NCBI GenBank assembly: GCA_947624005.1
Contig: CANQHV010000008.1
Location: forward strand, 1 to 45,413
DNA from: an uncultured Clostridia bacterium
Lineage (GTDB): Bacteria; Bacillota; Clostridia; Christensenellales; Borkfalkiaceae
Direction of reading: 5' to 3'
DNA length: 45,413 bases
Shown here: piece by piece, positions 22,425-33,187 of the stretch
Layout: the number at the start of each line of letters is the position of its first letter
Numbering within the stretch: the first letter of the stretch is position 1
The notes under the pieces: generated by a model
Database searches by the model: none
What the model was told of the DNA's origin: nothing
Seen by the model: the letters and a program-made list of their open reading frames with translations, nothing else
Made by a program: the position numbers and the translations under genes

Positions 22425-23690
22425 CTAAACGCCCGCGCCAGCTTTTTTACAGTATTCGCAAATTCCGCTTAAATTTACGCGTTCGGACGTGCCGTCGGAC
22501 ATATTTTTTATATCGACGAACCCCGTTTCAAGCTCGTTGCCGCCTATCGCCGCGACAAATTGCGCGCCGAGCTTGTCCGCGTATTTGAACTGCGCCTTTA
22601 CGGAACGCTCCATAAGGTCCACCTCGCAGGGAACGCCGTTTGCGCGCAGAGAAAGCGCGATATCGAACGCCACCGCGCGGCATTTTTCGTCCAAACCTGC
22701 AATATATATGACGGGTTTTTGCTCTTCGGGGAATGTAACGCCCGTATTTTCCATAAGCAGTAACAGCCGTTCAAGCCCCGCCGCAAAGCCTATTGCGGGC
22801 GTGGGCGCGCCGCCGAGGCTTTCGACAAGCCCGTCGTATCTGCCGCCGCCGCACACCGTGCCCTGCGCTCCTATTTCGTCGGACACGAACTCGAATACCG
22901 TGCGGGTGTAATAGTCCAGACCGCGTACTATGTTGGGGTTTACCTCGAATTTTTCGCCGCGGACGGACAAAAGGCTTTGCACGCGCGCGAAATGCGCGCG
23001 GCAGTCGTCGCACAGGCAGTCTACGATTTTCGGAGCGCCCGCCGTTATCTTTTTACAGCCCTCTTCCTTGCAGTCGAGAATCCTCAACGGGTTTTTGTCG
23101 AAGCGCGAACGGCAGTCGGAGCACATACCGTCAAGGCGCGGGCGCAGAAAGTCCTTTAATTTTTTGTTGTACTCCGCGCGGCAGTCGGGACAGCCGATTG
23201 AGTTGAGTTCGAGGCGTACGTTTTTTATGCCCGACTTTTTAAGAAAAGTCGAGGCGGCGAAAATCACTTCGGCGTCGGCGTCGGCGGATTTCGCGCCGAA
23301 AACTTCGATGCCGAATTGGTGAAATTCGCGAAGTCTGCCCGCCTGCGGTCTTTCGTAGCGGAACGCGGGGGTTATGTAAAAGGTTTTTACGGGCATAGGA
23401 AGCGACGACATACCGTTTTCGATAAACGAACGCACCACGCCCGCCGTGCCCTCGGGTTTGAGGGTCACGCTTCTGCCGCCCTTGTCCTCGAAAGTGTACA
23501 TTTCCTTATTTACGACGTCCGTGGTTTCACCCACACCGCGCAGAAACAGTTCGGTGTGTTCGAATACGGGCGTGCGCGTTTCTTTAAGTCCGAAAAGTCG
23601 GGCGGTTTCCCTCGCGCAGTCCTCGATATATTGCCATTTGTAACTTTGTGCGGGCAGAACGTCTTTCGTGCCCTTGGGTGCGTTAATCAT
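22425..23690 (-). CDS. hisS: Histidyl-tRNA synthetase
   Basis: 421 aa class II synthetase charging tRNA-His. The N-terminus INAPKGTKDVLP, motif 2 (ITPAFRYERPQAGRLREFHQ), the RGLDYYTRTVFEF histidine loop, GGGRYDGLV and motif 3 (IGFAAGLERLLLL) are all present. A Cys-rich insertion (CPDC, CSDC, CLCDDC, about 165-225) is seen in several Clostridia enzymes and may bind zinc. GAGGG before ATG. 54 bp after hslU. Confidence 0.96.
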   Translation of the reverse strand: MINAPKGTKDVLPAQSYKWQYIEDCARETARLFGLKETRTPVFEHTELFLRGVGETTDVVNKEMYTFEDKGGRSVTLKPEGTAGVVRSFIENGMSSLPMPVKTFYITPAFRYERPQAGRLREFHQFGIEVFGAKSADADAEVIFAASTFLKKSGIKNVRLELNSIGCPDCRAEYNKKLKDFLRPRLDGMCSDCRSRFDKNPLRILDCKEEGCKKITAGAPKIVDCLCDDCRAHFARVQSLLSVRGEKFEVNPNIVRGLDYYTRTVFEFVSDEIGAQGTVCGGGRYDGLVESLGGAPTPAIGFAAGLERLLLLMENTGVTFPEEQKPVIYIAGLDEKCRAVAFDIALSLRANGVPCEVDLMERSVKAQFKYADKLGAQFVAAIGGNELETGFVDIKNMSDGTSERVNLSGICEYCKKAGAGV

Positions 23691-23744
23691 ATATCCCTCG
23701 CAATTTTTTTTGCCTTGCCGACGCGCGGCAAGCGTGAAAGTCCG

Positions 23745-25058
23745 TCAAAGGACGTACTTTTTGAGGTCCCTGTCTTTATAAATGTTGGAAAGGTGCTCCT
23801 CGACGTATTTCGCGTTGACCTCGACCGTGATAAGGGGGTAATCGTTGCCCCCCGCGTTGAACGAAATATCTTCCAAAAGATATTCCATTACGGTATGCAG
23901 GCGGCGCGCGCCGATATCTTCGCTTGTGAGGTTTATATCCACCGCAATTTTCGCGATTTTTTCTATTGCGTCCGCGGTGAAGTGCAAATCTATGTTATCC
24001 ACCGCAAGCAGCGCGGAATATTGCGTGGTTATCGCGTTCTGAGGCTGGGTGAGAATGTTTACGAAGTCCTCTTTCGAAAGCGATTTAAGCTCGACCTGAA
24101 TGGGGAAACGCCCTTGAAGTTCGGGTATAAGGTCTTCGAGCTTGGAAACGTGGAACGCGCCCGCCGCGATAAACAGTATATAGTCGGTTTTGACGGGACC
24201 GTACTTGGTCATTACCGTACAGCCCTCGACGATGGGCAATATGTCGCGTTGAACGCCCTCGCGCGAAACGTCCGCGCCCTGATTGCCCTTGCCCGCGATT
24301 TTATCTATTTCGTCTATGAAAATTATGCCGTCGTTTTCGGCGCGGCGCACGGCTTCGGCGGTAACCGCGTCGTTGTCGATAAGTTTGTCCGCCTCTTCGG
24401 CGATTATAAGGTTTTTCGCCTCGCGTACGGTTATCTTGCGCTTTTTCTTCTTTTTGGGAAGCCCCATTCCTCCGAAAATCGAGCCGAGGTCTATCGCCGC
24501 GCCCGAACCGGGCGAAAGCTCTAACGGCTTGGGCATATCGTCCACTTCGATTTCGATTACCGTTTTGTCGTACTTGCCGTTGTGTATTTCTTCGGCAATG
24601 CGCTGTTCGAAAAGCTCTTTCGGGGTTTCGCCGCGCTCGTCCTTTTTGATTTCGGCAAGCACCTTTGCTATGCGCCTTTCGGCGACCGCCGAGGCTTTAT
24701 AGCTGACTTCCGCCGTCTTTTCTTCCTTGACAAGGCGAATGGCGCATTCGGCGAGGTCGCGAACCATCGATTCGACGTCCCGCCCGACGTAGCCCACTTC
24801 GGTATACTTCGTGGCTTCCACCTTTATAAAGGGCGCCTTCACAAGCTTTGCAAGCCTTCTTGCTATCTCGGTTTTGCCCACGCCCGTGGGGCCTTTCATT
24901 ATAATGTTTTTTGGCGTGATTTCGTCCTGCAACTCGGGCGAAAGACAGCTTCGGCGGTAACGGTTGCGGAGGGCGATTGCAACCGCCCTTTTCGCGTCGT
25001 CCTGACCTATGATGTATTTATTGAGTTCGTGTACTATCTGTTTGGGCGATAAATCCAT
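23745..25058 (-). CDS. hslU: ATP-dependent protease ATPase subunit HslU
   Basis: 437 aa AAA+ unfoldase of the HslUV protease, feeding substrates to Hsl[18 protein letters not shown] at the N-terminus, Walker A GPTGVGKT (56-63), the pore loop [13 protein letters not shown], Walker [10 protein letters not shown], a charged I-domain (about 110-240) containing PKKKKKRK, sensor residues and the C-terminal DLKKYVL tail that docks into HslV. GGAG before the ATG. 59 bp after hslV; usual order hslV-hslU. Confidence 0.97.
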   Translation of the reverse strand: MDLSPKQIVHELNKYIIGQDDAKRAVAIALRNRYRRSCLSPELQDEITPKNIIMKGPTGVGKTEIARRLAKLVKAPFIKVEATKYTEVGYVGRDVESMVRDLAECAIRLVKEEKTAEVSYKASAVAERRIAKVLAEIKKDERGETPKELFEQRIAEEIHNGKYDKTVIEIEVDDMPKPLELSPGSGAAIDLGSIFGGMGLPKKKKKRKITVREAKNLIIAEEADKLIDNDAVTAEAVRRAENDGIIFIDEIDKIAGKGNQGADVSREGVQRDILPIVEGCTVMTKYGPVKTDYILFIAAGAFHVSKLEDLIPELQGRFPIQVELKSLSKEDFVNILTQPQNAITTQYSALLAVDNIDLHFTADAIEKIAKIAVDINLTSEDIGARRLHTVMEYLLEDISFNAGGNDYPLITVEVNAKYVEEHLSNIYKDRDLKKYVL

Positions 25059-25117
25059 AATATCTCCTTTCTTTTCGCCGCAGGCGTTCGCGCCCGCGGG
25101 TCGGATTGTTTTTTATG

Positions 25118-25654
25118 TCAAACCACTTCGCATTTAATGTTGTCGTTGGTAAACACGCATATTTCGCTTGCTATTTTAAGCGACTTTCTGGCGATTTCCT
25201 CGGCGGTGTATTCGGTATTCTGTACGAGGGCGCGCGCGGCGGCGAGCGCGTAATTGCCGCCCGAACCTATCGCCGCTATGCCGTCGTCGGGTTCGATTAC
25301 CTCGCCCGTGCCCGAAACTATCAAAAGCGTGTCTTTGTCGGCGACTATCATAAGCGCTTCGAGCTTTCTGACCATCTTGTCCGTCCTCCAAAGCTCGGCA
25401 AGCTCGACGGCGGACCTCATTAAGTTGCCCGAAAATTTGTTTAGCATACCCTCGAACTTTTCCGAAAGCGAAAAGGCGTCCGAAACCGAGCCCGCAAAGC
25501 CGAGAATGACTTTGCCACCGTAAATTCTGCGCACTTTCTGCGCGCCGTTTTTGAAAATTACGCTTTCTCCCATGGTTACCTGACCGTCGCCGGCAATAGC
25601 CGTCGCGCCGTCGCGTTTTACGGCGCATATGGTGGTTGCGTGAAATTCCGTCAT
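25118..25654 (-). CDS. hslV: ATP-dependent protease peptidase subunit HslV
   Basis: 178 aa Ntn hydrolase related to proteasome beta subunits. The mature catalytic threonine is expected to be T7 in [13 protein letters not shown], after removal of six residues. GDGQVTMGE and the [14 protein letters not shown] segment are family hallmarks. The ATG overlaps the trmFO stop by four bases, so translation is coupled. codY, often next in Bacillus, is absent; hisS follows hslU. Confidence 0.97.
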   Translation of the reverse strand: MTEFHATTICAVKRDGATAIAGDGQVTMGESVIFKNGAQKVRRIYGGKVILGFAGSVSDAFSLSEKFEGMLNKFSGNLMRSAVELAELWRTDKMVRKLEALMIVADKDTLLIVSGTGEVIEPDDGIAAIGSGGNYALAAARALVQNTEYTAEEIARKSLKIASEICVFTNDNIKCEVV

Positions 25655-26943
25655 ATATCTGAATTCTCCTTATATTTTCGCATTACGTCCAGCGCCCTTT
25701 CCGAAAGTTTTTTATATCTTTCGCGCTTGTCGCGCACTTCTTCGTCAAGCGGCGGAAGCAGTCCGTAGTTTGCGTTCATCGGCTGAAAATCTTCGCGTTT
25801 TGTGCGAATATATGCGCATAATGCGCCCAGCATCGTCCGCGGGTCGGGAGGAATAAACTCCTCTTTCCGCAATTTTTTAAGCGCCGCGACGGCGGTGATA
25901 ATGCCCGAAGCCGCGCTTTCGACGTACCCCTCGACCCCCGTTATCTGCCCCGCGAAAAACAGTTCGGGGCGGGCGGCGAGCGAGCCGTCGCAATTCAGGC
26001 ACTGCGGCGAATTTATGTACGAGTTCGCGTGCATTACGCCGTAGCGCAGAAATTCTGCGTTTTTCAGGGCGGGTATCATCGAAAACACCCTTTTCTGTTC
26101 GGAAAATTTCAGATTGGTCTGAAATCCCACCAGATTATAGGCGTTCCCCGCCGCGTCCTCTTTTCTTAACTGCAATACCGCGTAAAATTTTTTGTTCCCG
26201 TCGCGCAGTCCGACGGGTTTAAGCATTGCAAACCTTAAACTGTCTTTGCCGCGAGCGGCAAGCACTTCGACGGGCATACAGCCCTCGAAAATTTCGCCCT
26301 TTTCGAAGTCGTGCAAGCGCACCCTTTCGGCTTTGACAAGCTCGCCGACAAATGCGTCGTACTGTTCTTTGTCAAGCGGGCAGTTTAAATAATCGTCGCC
26401 GCCCTTGCCGTATCTGTCGCCCGCAAAGCAATGGTCAAAATCTATGCCGTCGCGCGCGACTATGGGGGCGGAAGCGTCGTAAAATTTCAATTGCCCCCCG
26501 CATATAGCCGAAATACCGTCCGCAAGCGCGCCTTGGGTAAGCGGACCCGTCGCTATAATCGCAAAGCCGTCGGGCAACTTTTCCACCCGCTCGCAGACCA
26601 CTTCGATATTTTTGTGATTCGTTATTTTCCGCGTCGCGTATTCGGCGAATTTTTTTCTGTCCACCGCAAGCGCGCCGCCCGCGGGCGTTTCGCTTGCCGC
26701 CGCCGCGGACATGACAAGCGAGCCGAGAATACGCATTTCCTCTTTCAGAAGTCCGCAGGCGTTAGAGTACGGGTCCTTGCCTTTAAGCGAATTGGAACAC
26801 ACGAGCTCGCAGAAATTTTTATCGCTGTGCGCGGGCGTAAATCCGCGGGGCTTCATATCGTACAGGCGCACCTTTTCGCCGTGCTCGGCAAGGAAATACG
26901 CCGCCTCGCACCCCGCCAGCCCCGCGCCGATAACTTTAATCAT
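25651..26943 (-). CDS. trmFO: tRNA m5U54 methyltransferase TrmFO (folate/FAD-dependent)
   Basis: 430 aa. Makes ribothymidine at position 54 of tRNAs using methylenetetrahydrofolate and FADH2, the Gram-positive alternative to TrmA. Rossmann [10 protein letters not shown] (6-15), [10 protein letters not shown] with a conserved cysteine, [12 protein letters not shown] and [20 protein letters not shown], NxxSPQCL are typical. It overlaps topA upstream and hslV downstream by four bases each, placing it mid-operon. Confidence 0.97.
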   Translation of the reverse strand: MIKVIGAGLAGCEAAYFLAEHGEKVRLYDMKPRGFTPAHSDKNFCELVCSNSLKGKDPYSNACGLLKEEMRILGSLVMSAAAASETPAGGALAVDRKKFAEYATRKITNHKNIEVVCERVEKLPDGFAIIATGPLTQGALADGISAICGGQLKFYDASAPIVARDGIDFDHCFAGDRYGKGGDDYLNCPLDKEQYDAFVGELVKAERVRLHDFEKGEIFEGCMPVEVLAARGKDSLRFAMLKPVGLRDGNKKFYAVLQLRKEDAAGNAYNLVGFQTNLKFSEQKRVFSMIPALKNAEFLRYGVMHANSYINSPQCLNCDGSLAARPELFFAGQITGVEGYVESAASGIITAVAALKKLRKEEFIPPDPRTMLGALCAYIRTKREDFQPMNANYGLLPPLDEEVRDKRERYKKLSERALDVMRKYKENSDI

Positions 26944-29258
26944 TTTTTATCTTCGGGCGCGTCCGCCGAGTATTTGCAATCTTTGGACGAACACTTTATT
27001 TTGTCGCCCTTTCGGACGAGGAATTTGCCGCATATCGGGCACTTGTCGCCCGTGGGGATATCCCAGCTTAAAAACTTGCAGTCGGGGTAGCCCGTGCAAC
27101 CGTAATATATCTTGCCGTTTTTCGAGCGCATTCTGCGCATAGGCTTGCCGCATTCGGGGCATTTACCCGCCGTAGCCTCGCCCTCGCGCGCACTGCCCGC
27201 GGGCGCGGTTTTGGGGCGTTTCGCGCCGCACTTCGGACATTCGAGATATTGCCCGTACCTGCCCTTTTTCAAAAGCATTTCGTGCCCGCACTCCCTGCAT
27301 TTTTCGCTTGTAACCTGCGCGTCCACGGGGAGTATCGCCGAGCAGGCGGGGTAGTTGGGGCAGGCGAGGAACTTGCCGTACTTGCCGCTTTTAACCACCA
27401 TCATCGCGCCGCACTTGGGGCAGGGCGTACCCGAAATTTCCGTTTCGGATTCGCTTACTATGTTTGAACATTTGGGGTAGTTCGAACAAGCGAGGTATTT
27501 TCCGTACTTGCCCGTCCGCCTTATCATGGGCGAGCCGCATTTTTCGCATATAATGTCCGTCTTTTCGTCGCCGTCGGTCGAGGCGAAACGCAGTTGTTCG
27601 GCAAACCCGGGGTAAAAGTCCGCGATTATTTTATGCCAATCCACGCCGCCGTCCTCGATTTTGTCGAGGTCGTCCTCCATTCTCGCCGTAAAGCCCACGT
27701 CCATAATGTCCTTGAAGTACTTTACAAGCATATCGGTAATCTTGTACGCGACGGGCGTGGGCGCCATATATTTGCCGTCCTTTTCGACGTATCTGCGCTT
27801 TGTAAGCACTGAAATTATAGACGCGTAGGTAGACGGTCTGCCTATGCCCTTTTCTTCCATCGCCTTGACAAGCGACGCGTCGGTATAGCGGGCGGGCGGG
27901 CGGGTGAACTTCTGCTCTTTTTGAAGTTCGCGCAATATAAGCGCGTCGCCCTCGGAAAGGGGAGGCAGAAGCTTCGTGCTTTCCTCTTCTTCCGCGGGCT
28001 GCGTTTCCTGATAAGCCGCGGTATAGCCCGCAAAAATCAACGCCTTGCCCGACGCCTTGAATACGTAGCCGCCGCTTTCCGCCTCGGTCTGCATCGAATT
28101 GTATTTTGCCGCCGCCATCTGCGAAGCGATAAATCTGTCGTATATAAGCTTATATACGTTGTAGTGCTTTCTGTCGAGAAACTGTTTTACGCTTGCGGGC
28201 GTAACCGAAAGGTTGATGGGGCGAATAGCCTCGTGCGCGTCCTGCGCGCCCTTTTTGGTGGCGTAATAGTTGGGCTTTTCGGGGGCGTATTCCGCGCCGT
28301 ATGTGTTTTTTATGAATTCGAGCGCGTTGAGCTGCGCCTCGCGCGCGACCCTTACCGAGTCGGTTCGTATATAGGTTATAAGCGCGATATGGTCGCCGCC
28401 CACGTCCATACCCTCGTACAGATGTTGCGCCACAAGCATAGTTTCGGGCGAGGACATACCGAACTTATTCGACGCGTCCTGTTGAAGCGACGACGTGGTA
28501 AAGGGCGCGGGGGCGTGCCTCGACGCTATTTCCTTTTTGACCTTCGTCACATAAAAGGGCGCGCCTTTTACCGCGCGTTCAACCTCGTCGGCTTTTTCCG
28601 CGGGCACGCTTTTGCCCGTCGCTTTCAATTGCAGGCTCGCCTTGAACGGCTGGAATTTTTCAGCCGCGTCCTGCAAAAATGCGGTAAACACCCAATATTC
28701 GTCGGGCTTGAAAGAGGTAATCTCGCGCTCTCTGTCCACGATAAGCCTCAACGCCACGGACTGCACTCTGCCCGCGGAAAGCCCGTTTTGTATTCTGTTG
28801 TTCAAAAGCGGCGAAAGTTTGTAGCCCACAAGTCTGTCAAGCACCCTGCGCGCCTGTTGCGCGTCCACAAGGTTATAGTTTATCTTCCTCGGGTGCTTTA
28901 AGGCGTACTGCACCGCCGCGGGCGAAATTTCGTTGAACTCTATACGGTTTTCGCCGTTTTCGTCCAGCCCGAGAACGCTTTGCAGATGCCAGCTTATCGC
29001 CTCGCCCTCGCGGTCGGGGTCGGTGGCAAGATATATTCTATCTACTTTTGCCGCCTCGTCCGAAAGCCGCTTTATAATCTCCTTTTTCGAGGGCGTTATC
29101 TCGTAAGTCGGCTCGAAATTCTGCGTTATTTTAACGCCCAACGTCTTTTCGGGCAAATCGCGGACGTGTCCGCCCGAGGCGTCTACCTTGTACTTGCCTT
29201 TAAGATACTTCGAAATCGTTTTTGCCTTCGAGGGCGATTCCACTATAATCAAATCCAT
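26940..29258 (-). CDS. topA: DNA topoisomerase I
   Basis: 772 aa type IA topoisomerase relaxing negative supercoils. TOPRIM domain at the N-terminus (IVESPSKAKT, DPDREGEAISWH), the catalytic tyrosine in ITYIRTDSVR, and SAGRVQSVALRL. The C-terminus carries five zinc-ribbon-like modules (CEKCGSPM..., CPKCGAMM..., CRECGHEM..., CPECGKPM..., CPICGKFL...), each with four cysteines or nearly so, more than the three or so usual in Bacilli. This explains the length. Third-to-last position in the conserved dprA-topA-trmFO order. Confidence 0.97.
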   Translation of the reverse strand: MDLIIVESPSKAKTISKYLKGKYKVDASGGHVRDLPEKTLGVKITQNFEPTYEITPSKKEIIKRLSDEAAKVDRIYLATDPDREGEAISWHLQSVLGLDENGENRIEFNEISPAAVQYALKHPRKINYNLVDAQQARRVLDRLVGYKLSPLLNNRIQNGLSAGRVQSVALRLIVDREREITSFKPDEYWVFTAFLQDAAEKFQPFKASLQLKATGKSVPAEKADEVERAVKGAPFYVTKVKKEIASRHAPAPFTTSSLQQDASNKFGMSSPETMLVAQHLYEGMDVGGDHIALITYIRTDSVRVAREAQLNALEFIKNTYGAEYAPEKPNYYATKKGAQDAHEAIRPINLSVTPASVKQFLDRKHYNVYKLIYDRFIASQMAAAKYNSMQTEAESGGYVFKASGKALIFAGYTAAYQETQPAEEEESTKLLPPLSEGDALILRELQKEQKFTRPPARYTDASLVKAMEEKGIGRPSTYASIISVLTKRRYVEKDGKYMAPTPVAYKITDMLVKYFKDIMDVGFTARMEDDLDKIEDGGVDWHKIIADFYPGFAEQLRFASTDGDEKTDIICEKCGSPMIRRTGKYGKYLACSNYPKCSNIVSESETEISGTPCPKCGAMMVVKSGKYGKFLACPNYPACSAILPVDAQVTSEKCRECGHEMLLKKGRYGQYLECPKCGAKRPKTAPAGSAREGEATAGKCPECGKPMRRMRSKNGKIYYGCTGYPDCKFLSWDIPTGDKCPICGKFLVRKGDKIKCSSKDCKYSADAPEDKK

Positions 29259-29319
29259 AATATACCTGCTTTGAAATTGCCTTTGCCCGCCGCACGGCGG
29301 AATTTTGCGGCTTTGCCGC

Positions 29320-30393
29320 CTACACCGCCCCGTAGCGATTGCCGCCGAGGCGGACTATAAGTCCTTTTATTTCGAGTTTTGAAAGCGCGGGCAGAAGTTC
29401 GAACTGTTTGCAATCAAGCCGCGCCGCAAGCTCTCCCGCGAAGATTTCGCCCGCTTCCCTTATTATGCCGAGAACTTCACGCTCCCTTTCCGAAAGCTCC
29501 GCGTCCCCGCTTTTTTTAAGCTCCACGCCCAAAACCGACGATATATCCGCACTGTTTTCGCAAAGTTGCGCGCCGCACTTCAAAAGCGAATTGCAGCCCG
29601 CGCCCGCAACCGAGTTGGGCTGATAGGGAAACGCGAAAATCTTTTTCGAGTACTCTTCGAGGTACCCCGCGGTTATAAGCGCGCCGCTTTTTTCGCCCGC
29701 GGAAACTATAAGCCCCGCCTCGGCAAGACCCGCGATTATTCTGTTACGCACGGGAAACTGAAACGACCTGACGGGCACGTCGGGGAAATACTCGCTTATC
29801 ACAAGCCCCTTTTTTGCAACCTCACTTAAAAGCGCCGAATTGCAGGCGGGATATACGCAGTCCGCGCCGTTTGCGAGAACGCATATTACGTTTCCCGTCG
29901 CCAGCGCGCCCGTAACCGCCGCCGCGTCCGCTCCCTCCGCAGTGCCCGTAACAACCGCAAAGCGGCGGGCGATATCGGCTGAAACCGACTTTGCAAGCGC
30001 GGCATACGCGGGCGGGGTTCTGCGCGAACCTACTATCGCGAACTTTCTGTCTTTTAAAAGTTCTTTTCTGCCGCGGCAGAAAAGGGTTATCGGCGGCGCG
30101 GGAATTTTGCGCAGTTCCCCGGGGTAATCGCGGCTTGCGTACGTCACGCAGAACATTCCGCGTTTTTCCAGCCCGTCGAAAACTTTTTCTCTGTATTCGC
30201 GCGAAAGAAATTTATCCCTCGCTTTATTATATACGCCCGCGGTAAGCGTTTTAATCAGTTTTTGCTCGCCTTTCGCAAAATCGGGGGCGTAAGATTTCAG
30301 GTTTGACAAAAGATACGCGCGCTGGCTGTACGAAAATTCGTCCAGCGAGCAAAGCGTTATCAGATTTTCTTCATCCTCGGTATAAACGGGCAT
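29320..30393 (-). CDS. dprA: DNA processing protein DprA
   Basis: 357 aa. Loads RecA on incoming single-stranded DNA during natural transformation. The Rossmann-like core has AIVGSRRTPPAYA, ADCVYPACNSAL, ISEYFPDVPV, and FPVRNRIIAGLAEAGLIVSAGEKSGALITA in place of the more usual RRNRIIAGLS...EA..KSGSLITA. The normally SGxARGID motif reads TGTAEGADAAA, a divergent form. A C-terminal winged helix lies at about 297-357. Near-conserved length. 11 bp after comM; both are competence-type genes. Confidence 0.92.
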   Translation of the reverse strand: MPVYTEDEENLITLCSLDEFSYSQRAYLLSNLKSYAPDFAKGEQKLIKTLTAGVYNKARDKFLSREYREKVFDGLEKRGMFCVTYASRDYPGELRKIPAPPITLFCRGRKELLKDRKFAIVGSRRTPPAYAALAKSVSADIARRFAVVTGTAEGADAAAVTGALATGNVICVLANGADCVYPACNSALLSEVAKKGLVISEYFPDVPVRSFQFPVRNRIIAGLAEAGLIVSAGEKSGALITAGYLEEYSKKIFAFPYQPNSVAGAGCNSLLKCGAQLCENSADISSVLGVELKKSGDAELSEREREVLGIIREAGEIFAGELAARLDCKQFELLPALSKLEIKGLIVRLGGNRYGAV

Positions 30394-30404
30394 ATATGCC
30401 TCAA

Positions 30405-31928
30405 CTAAACGGCGTCGGGGTCGTAACTTCTGTACGACGCCGCTTCAAGAACGTGTTCGGGTTTTATCTCTTCCGAAAGGTCCAAATCGGCTATCGTGCG
30501 CGCGACTTTTATTATTCTCGAACGTGCGCGCGCGGACAGTTTCAGACTTTCGAACGCCTCGCGCAATATCGAGTCGCATTCCTCCGAAAGCGCGCAATAC
30601 TTTTTAATCTGCTTTTCGCCCATATTCGCGTTTACCGATATTTGCTCGTCCGCAAAGCGCACGCGCTGTACGGCGCGCGCCCTTTCTACCCTTTCTTTGA
30701 CGGCGGCGGAACTTTCTTCCTCGACCTTTGAAGAAAGGTCGTCGTAACTTACGCCGTCCACCTCGACCTGCAAATCTATTCTGTCGAGGAGCGGGCCCGA
30801 AACCTTGCTTCTGTACCGCCGTATCTGGGCGGGCGTGCAGGTGCAGGTCTGCGTCGCCGAACCGTAGTTGCCGCAGGGGCAGGGGTTCATACTCGCGCAG
30901 AGTATGAAGTCCGCGGGGAAAGTCACCGCGCCGCCCGCGCGCGTGACGGTAATCACGCGGTCTTCGAGGGGCTGGCGCAGGGCTTCGAGCGCCTGCCGCG
31001 AATACTCGGGCAGTTCGTCGAGGAACAGCACGCCTTTGTGCGCTTTCGCAACTTCGCCCGCGCGTATCTTGTTGCCGCCTCCGCACAGCGACACGACGGT
31101 CGCCGTATGGTGGGGCGTGCGGAAAGGGCGCAGGCTTACTATGCCGTCCTCCGACAGCTCGCCCGCGACCGAATGTATCTTTGTAACTTCAAGCGCCTCT
31201 TCGAACGTCATATCGGGCATAATCGTTGGGATACAGCGCGCAAGCATTGTCTTGCCCGTGCCGGGAGGTCCGAACAGCAATACGTTATGACCGCCCGCCA
31301 CCGCTATTTCCAAAGCGCGTTTGGCAACTTTCTGACCTTTTACAAGCGAAAAATCGCAATTGTACGACCTCGTCTTTTTAACGCTTTCGAAATCGCGCTC
31401 TTCGACGGGCTTCAATTCGGTTGCGCCCGTTATGAAATTAACGCATTCGGTAAGCGACGAAACGGCGTACACCTTTATCCCGCTTATATAGCTCGCCTCG
31501 TTGGCGTTTGCGGCGGGGACGATAAAGCGTGAAAAGCCCTTCGCCTTTGCCGAAATCAGTATGGGCAGAATACCCGCGACCGCGCGCACCGAGCCGTCCA
31601 GCCCGAGTTCGCCCAAAAATACCGTGCCGTCCGTTCGTGCGGTTATTCTGCCGCACGCTATAAGTATCGAAACCGCGATGGGCAAGTCGAAGTGCGAACC
31701 CTCTTTTTTTATATCGGCGGGCGCAAGATTAATGGTTATCTTGCTTACGGGAAAGGGAAACGCGCTGTTTTTTATTGCGGCGCGCACGCGCTCTTTGCTC
31801 TCTTTTACGGCGGCGTCGGGAAGCCCTACCATATCGAAAGCCACAAGCCCCTTGTTTATATCGGTCTGGATTTCCACAGCCACGCCTTCAAGTCCCGAAA
31901 GCGTAAAACCCGTTATCGCAGACAGCAT
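30405..31928 (-). CDS. comM: YifB/ComM family Mg-chelatase-like AAA+ ATPase
   Basis: 507 aa. ComM-type helicases promote branch migration during natural transformation. N-terminal S5-like domain (VEIQTDINKGLVAFDMVGLPDAAVKES), Walker A GPPGTGKTMLA, Walker B VLFLDELPE, sensor region MNPCPCGNYG, a DLQVEV segment and a C-terminal Mg-chelatase subunit. AGGAGG before ATG. A terminator lies between rplS and this gene, so it may be read through or have its own weak promoter. Confidence 0.94.
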   Translation of the reverse strand: MLSAITGFTLSGLEGVAVEIQTDINKGLVAFDMVGLPDAAVKESKERVRAAIKNSAFPFPVSKITINLAPADIKKEGSHFDLPIAVSILIACGRITARTDGTVFLGELGLDGSVRAVAGILPILISAKAKGFSRFIVPAANANEASYISGIKVYAVSSLTECVNFITGATELKPVEERDFESVKKTRSYNCDFSLVKGQKVAKRALEIAVAGGHNVLLFGPPGTGKTMLARCIPTIMPDMTFEEALEVTKIHSVAGELSEDGIVSLRPFRTPHHTATVVSLCGGGNKIRAGEVAKAHKGVLFLDELPEYSRQALEALRQPLEDRVITVTRAGGAVTFPADFILCASMNPCPCGNYGSATQTCTCTPAQIRRYRSKVSGPLLDRIDLQVEVDGVSYDDLSSKVEEESSAAVKERVERARAVQRVRFADEQISVNANMGEKQIKKYCALSEECDSILREAFESLKLSARARSRIIKVARTIADLDLSEEIKPEHVLEAASYRSYDPDAV

Positions 31929-31953
31929 ATATTCCCTCCTTTGTGTGCATATT

Positions 31954-31980
31954 AAAAAACTCCCGCGCGCATAGCGGGAG
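31954..31980 (-). terminator. Terminator between rplS and comM
   Basis: CTCCCGC/GCGGGAG stem (31960-31966 with 31974-31980), followed on the minus strand by TTTTTT (31954-31959), directly after the rplS stop. It probably reduces expression of comM-dprA relative to the ribosomal protein. Confidence 0.75.
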
Positions 31981-31988
31981 CTTTTTTA

Positions 31989-32333
31989 TTATTTCTGTTC
32001 GGTAATCTTTGCCGCTTTGCCGGTGAGTCCGCGCAGGTAATAGAGCTTTGCGCGCCTTACCTTGCCCTTTTTGACCACCGTAATCGAGGCGATTTTGGGC
32101 GAGTGCAAAGGGAACGTCCTTTCCACGCCTACGCCGAACGAAAGTCTGCGCACGGTGAAACTTTCGCGTATGCCGCCGTGCTTGCGGGCTATTACCACGC
32201 CCTCGAAATTCTGTATTCTTTCTTTCGTTCCTTCGATTACCTTGAAGCCTACTTTTACCGTATCGCCTACGCTGAACGCGGGCGTTTCGGCTTTCATATT
32301 CTCTTTTTCGATAGCTTCAACCAAACCTTTCAT
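31989..32333 (-). CDS. rplS: 50S ribosomal protein L19
   Basis: 114 aa. The start ATG at 32333 has GGAGG eight bases upstream. A longer frame from 32348 would start inside that ribosome binding site. Contains [47 protein letters not shown] and [11 protein letters not shown], the conserved L19 core. In most Bacillota rplS directly follows trmD; here rbgA and rnhB come between. Confidence 0.97.
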   Translation of the reverse strand: MKGLVEAIEKENMKAETPAFSVGDTVKVGFKVIEGTKERIQNFEGVVIARKHGGIRESFTVRRLSFGVGVERTFPLHSPKIASITVVKKGKVRRAKLYYLRGLTGKAAKITEQK

Positions 32334-32593
32334 TGACTTTACCTCCATAAACGTAGCGTTCTTGAAAATCAGAGGACCGCCCGAAGTCGCAATTTATCAT
32401 AACAGATACCGTTCCAAAAATCAACTGATTTTCGGGGGTGTATCGCAAATTTCACAAACAATTTTTCCGCGCCGCGCGCCGTATGCGCCTTTTTACCGCT
32501 TTTTATCCCCGCGCGGCTTTAAAATAAAGCCGCCCCGCCCGACCTTATATATTTTATATATATGGTATAGCCGAACGCGCCAAAAAGCCCTTT

Positions 32594-33187
32594 TCAAGTA
32601 AAATTTTTGGTAAAACTTTTACGGTGTTCGGGGCAAACGCCCAATTTTTTTATCGCCTTTATATGTACCTGCGTGCCGTAGCCCTTGTTTTTTTCGAAAG
32701 CGTAACCGGGGTAAGCCGCCGCGATTTCTTCCATAAGCCTGTCGCGGTAAACCTTCGCCACTATCGACGCCGCGCCTATAAGATAACTTTTTGCATCGCC
32801 CTTTACTATGCTTTTGTACGGCGTCGCGATATCGAGGGTCATATTCCCGTCGCACAGCACGAAGTCGGGTTTGGGCGTAAGGCTTTCGACTGCCTTTTTC
32901 ATACAAAGGCGCGTGGCTTGCAGTATGTTTATTTCGTCTATCTGCTGCGCTTCAACGCGGCATATTGCCGCTCCAATCGCCTTTTCGAGAATTTTTTCGG
33001 ACAGCAATTCGCGTTTTTTGGGGGAAAGTTTTTTGCTGTCGTCCACGCCCTCTATCAAATCGTCGAGCGGCAGAATAACCGCCGCGCACACCACGGGTCC
33101 CGCAAGCGGTCCCCTGCCTACTTCGTCCACGCCGCATACAGTCGCGTAATCTTTTAGCGCTTCGCGCTCGTAAAAAAGTTTATCCAC
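32594..33187 (-). CDS. rnhB: Ribonuclease HII
   Basis: 197 aa. Removes ribonucleotides from DNA. VDEVGRGPLAGPVV with the acidic pair D21/E22, and DGNMTLD and AASIVAKVYRD further on. Start is GTG at 33187, seven bases after GGGAGG, overlapping the rbgA stop by eight bases. The intergenic stretch 32334-32593 before rplS shows no recognisable gene. Confidence 0.96.
   Translation of the reverse strand: MDKLFYEREALKDYATVCGVDEVGRGPLAGPVVCAAVILPLDDLIEGVDDSKKLSPKKRELLSEKILEKAIGAAICRVEAQQIDEINILQATRLCMKKAVESLTPKPDFVLCDGNMTLDIATPYKSIVKGDAKSYLIGAASIVAKVYRDRLMEEIAAAYPGYAFEKNKGYGTQVHIKAIKKLGVCPEHRKSFTKNFT

Noticed and set aside
23316-24524. 402-aa frame on the plus strand
   Set aside because: Antisense to hisS and hslU, both clearly real.
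27921-28901. 326-aa frame on the plus strand
   Set aside because: Antisense to topA; basic, low-complexity shadow translation.
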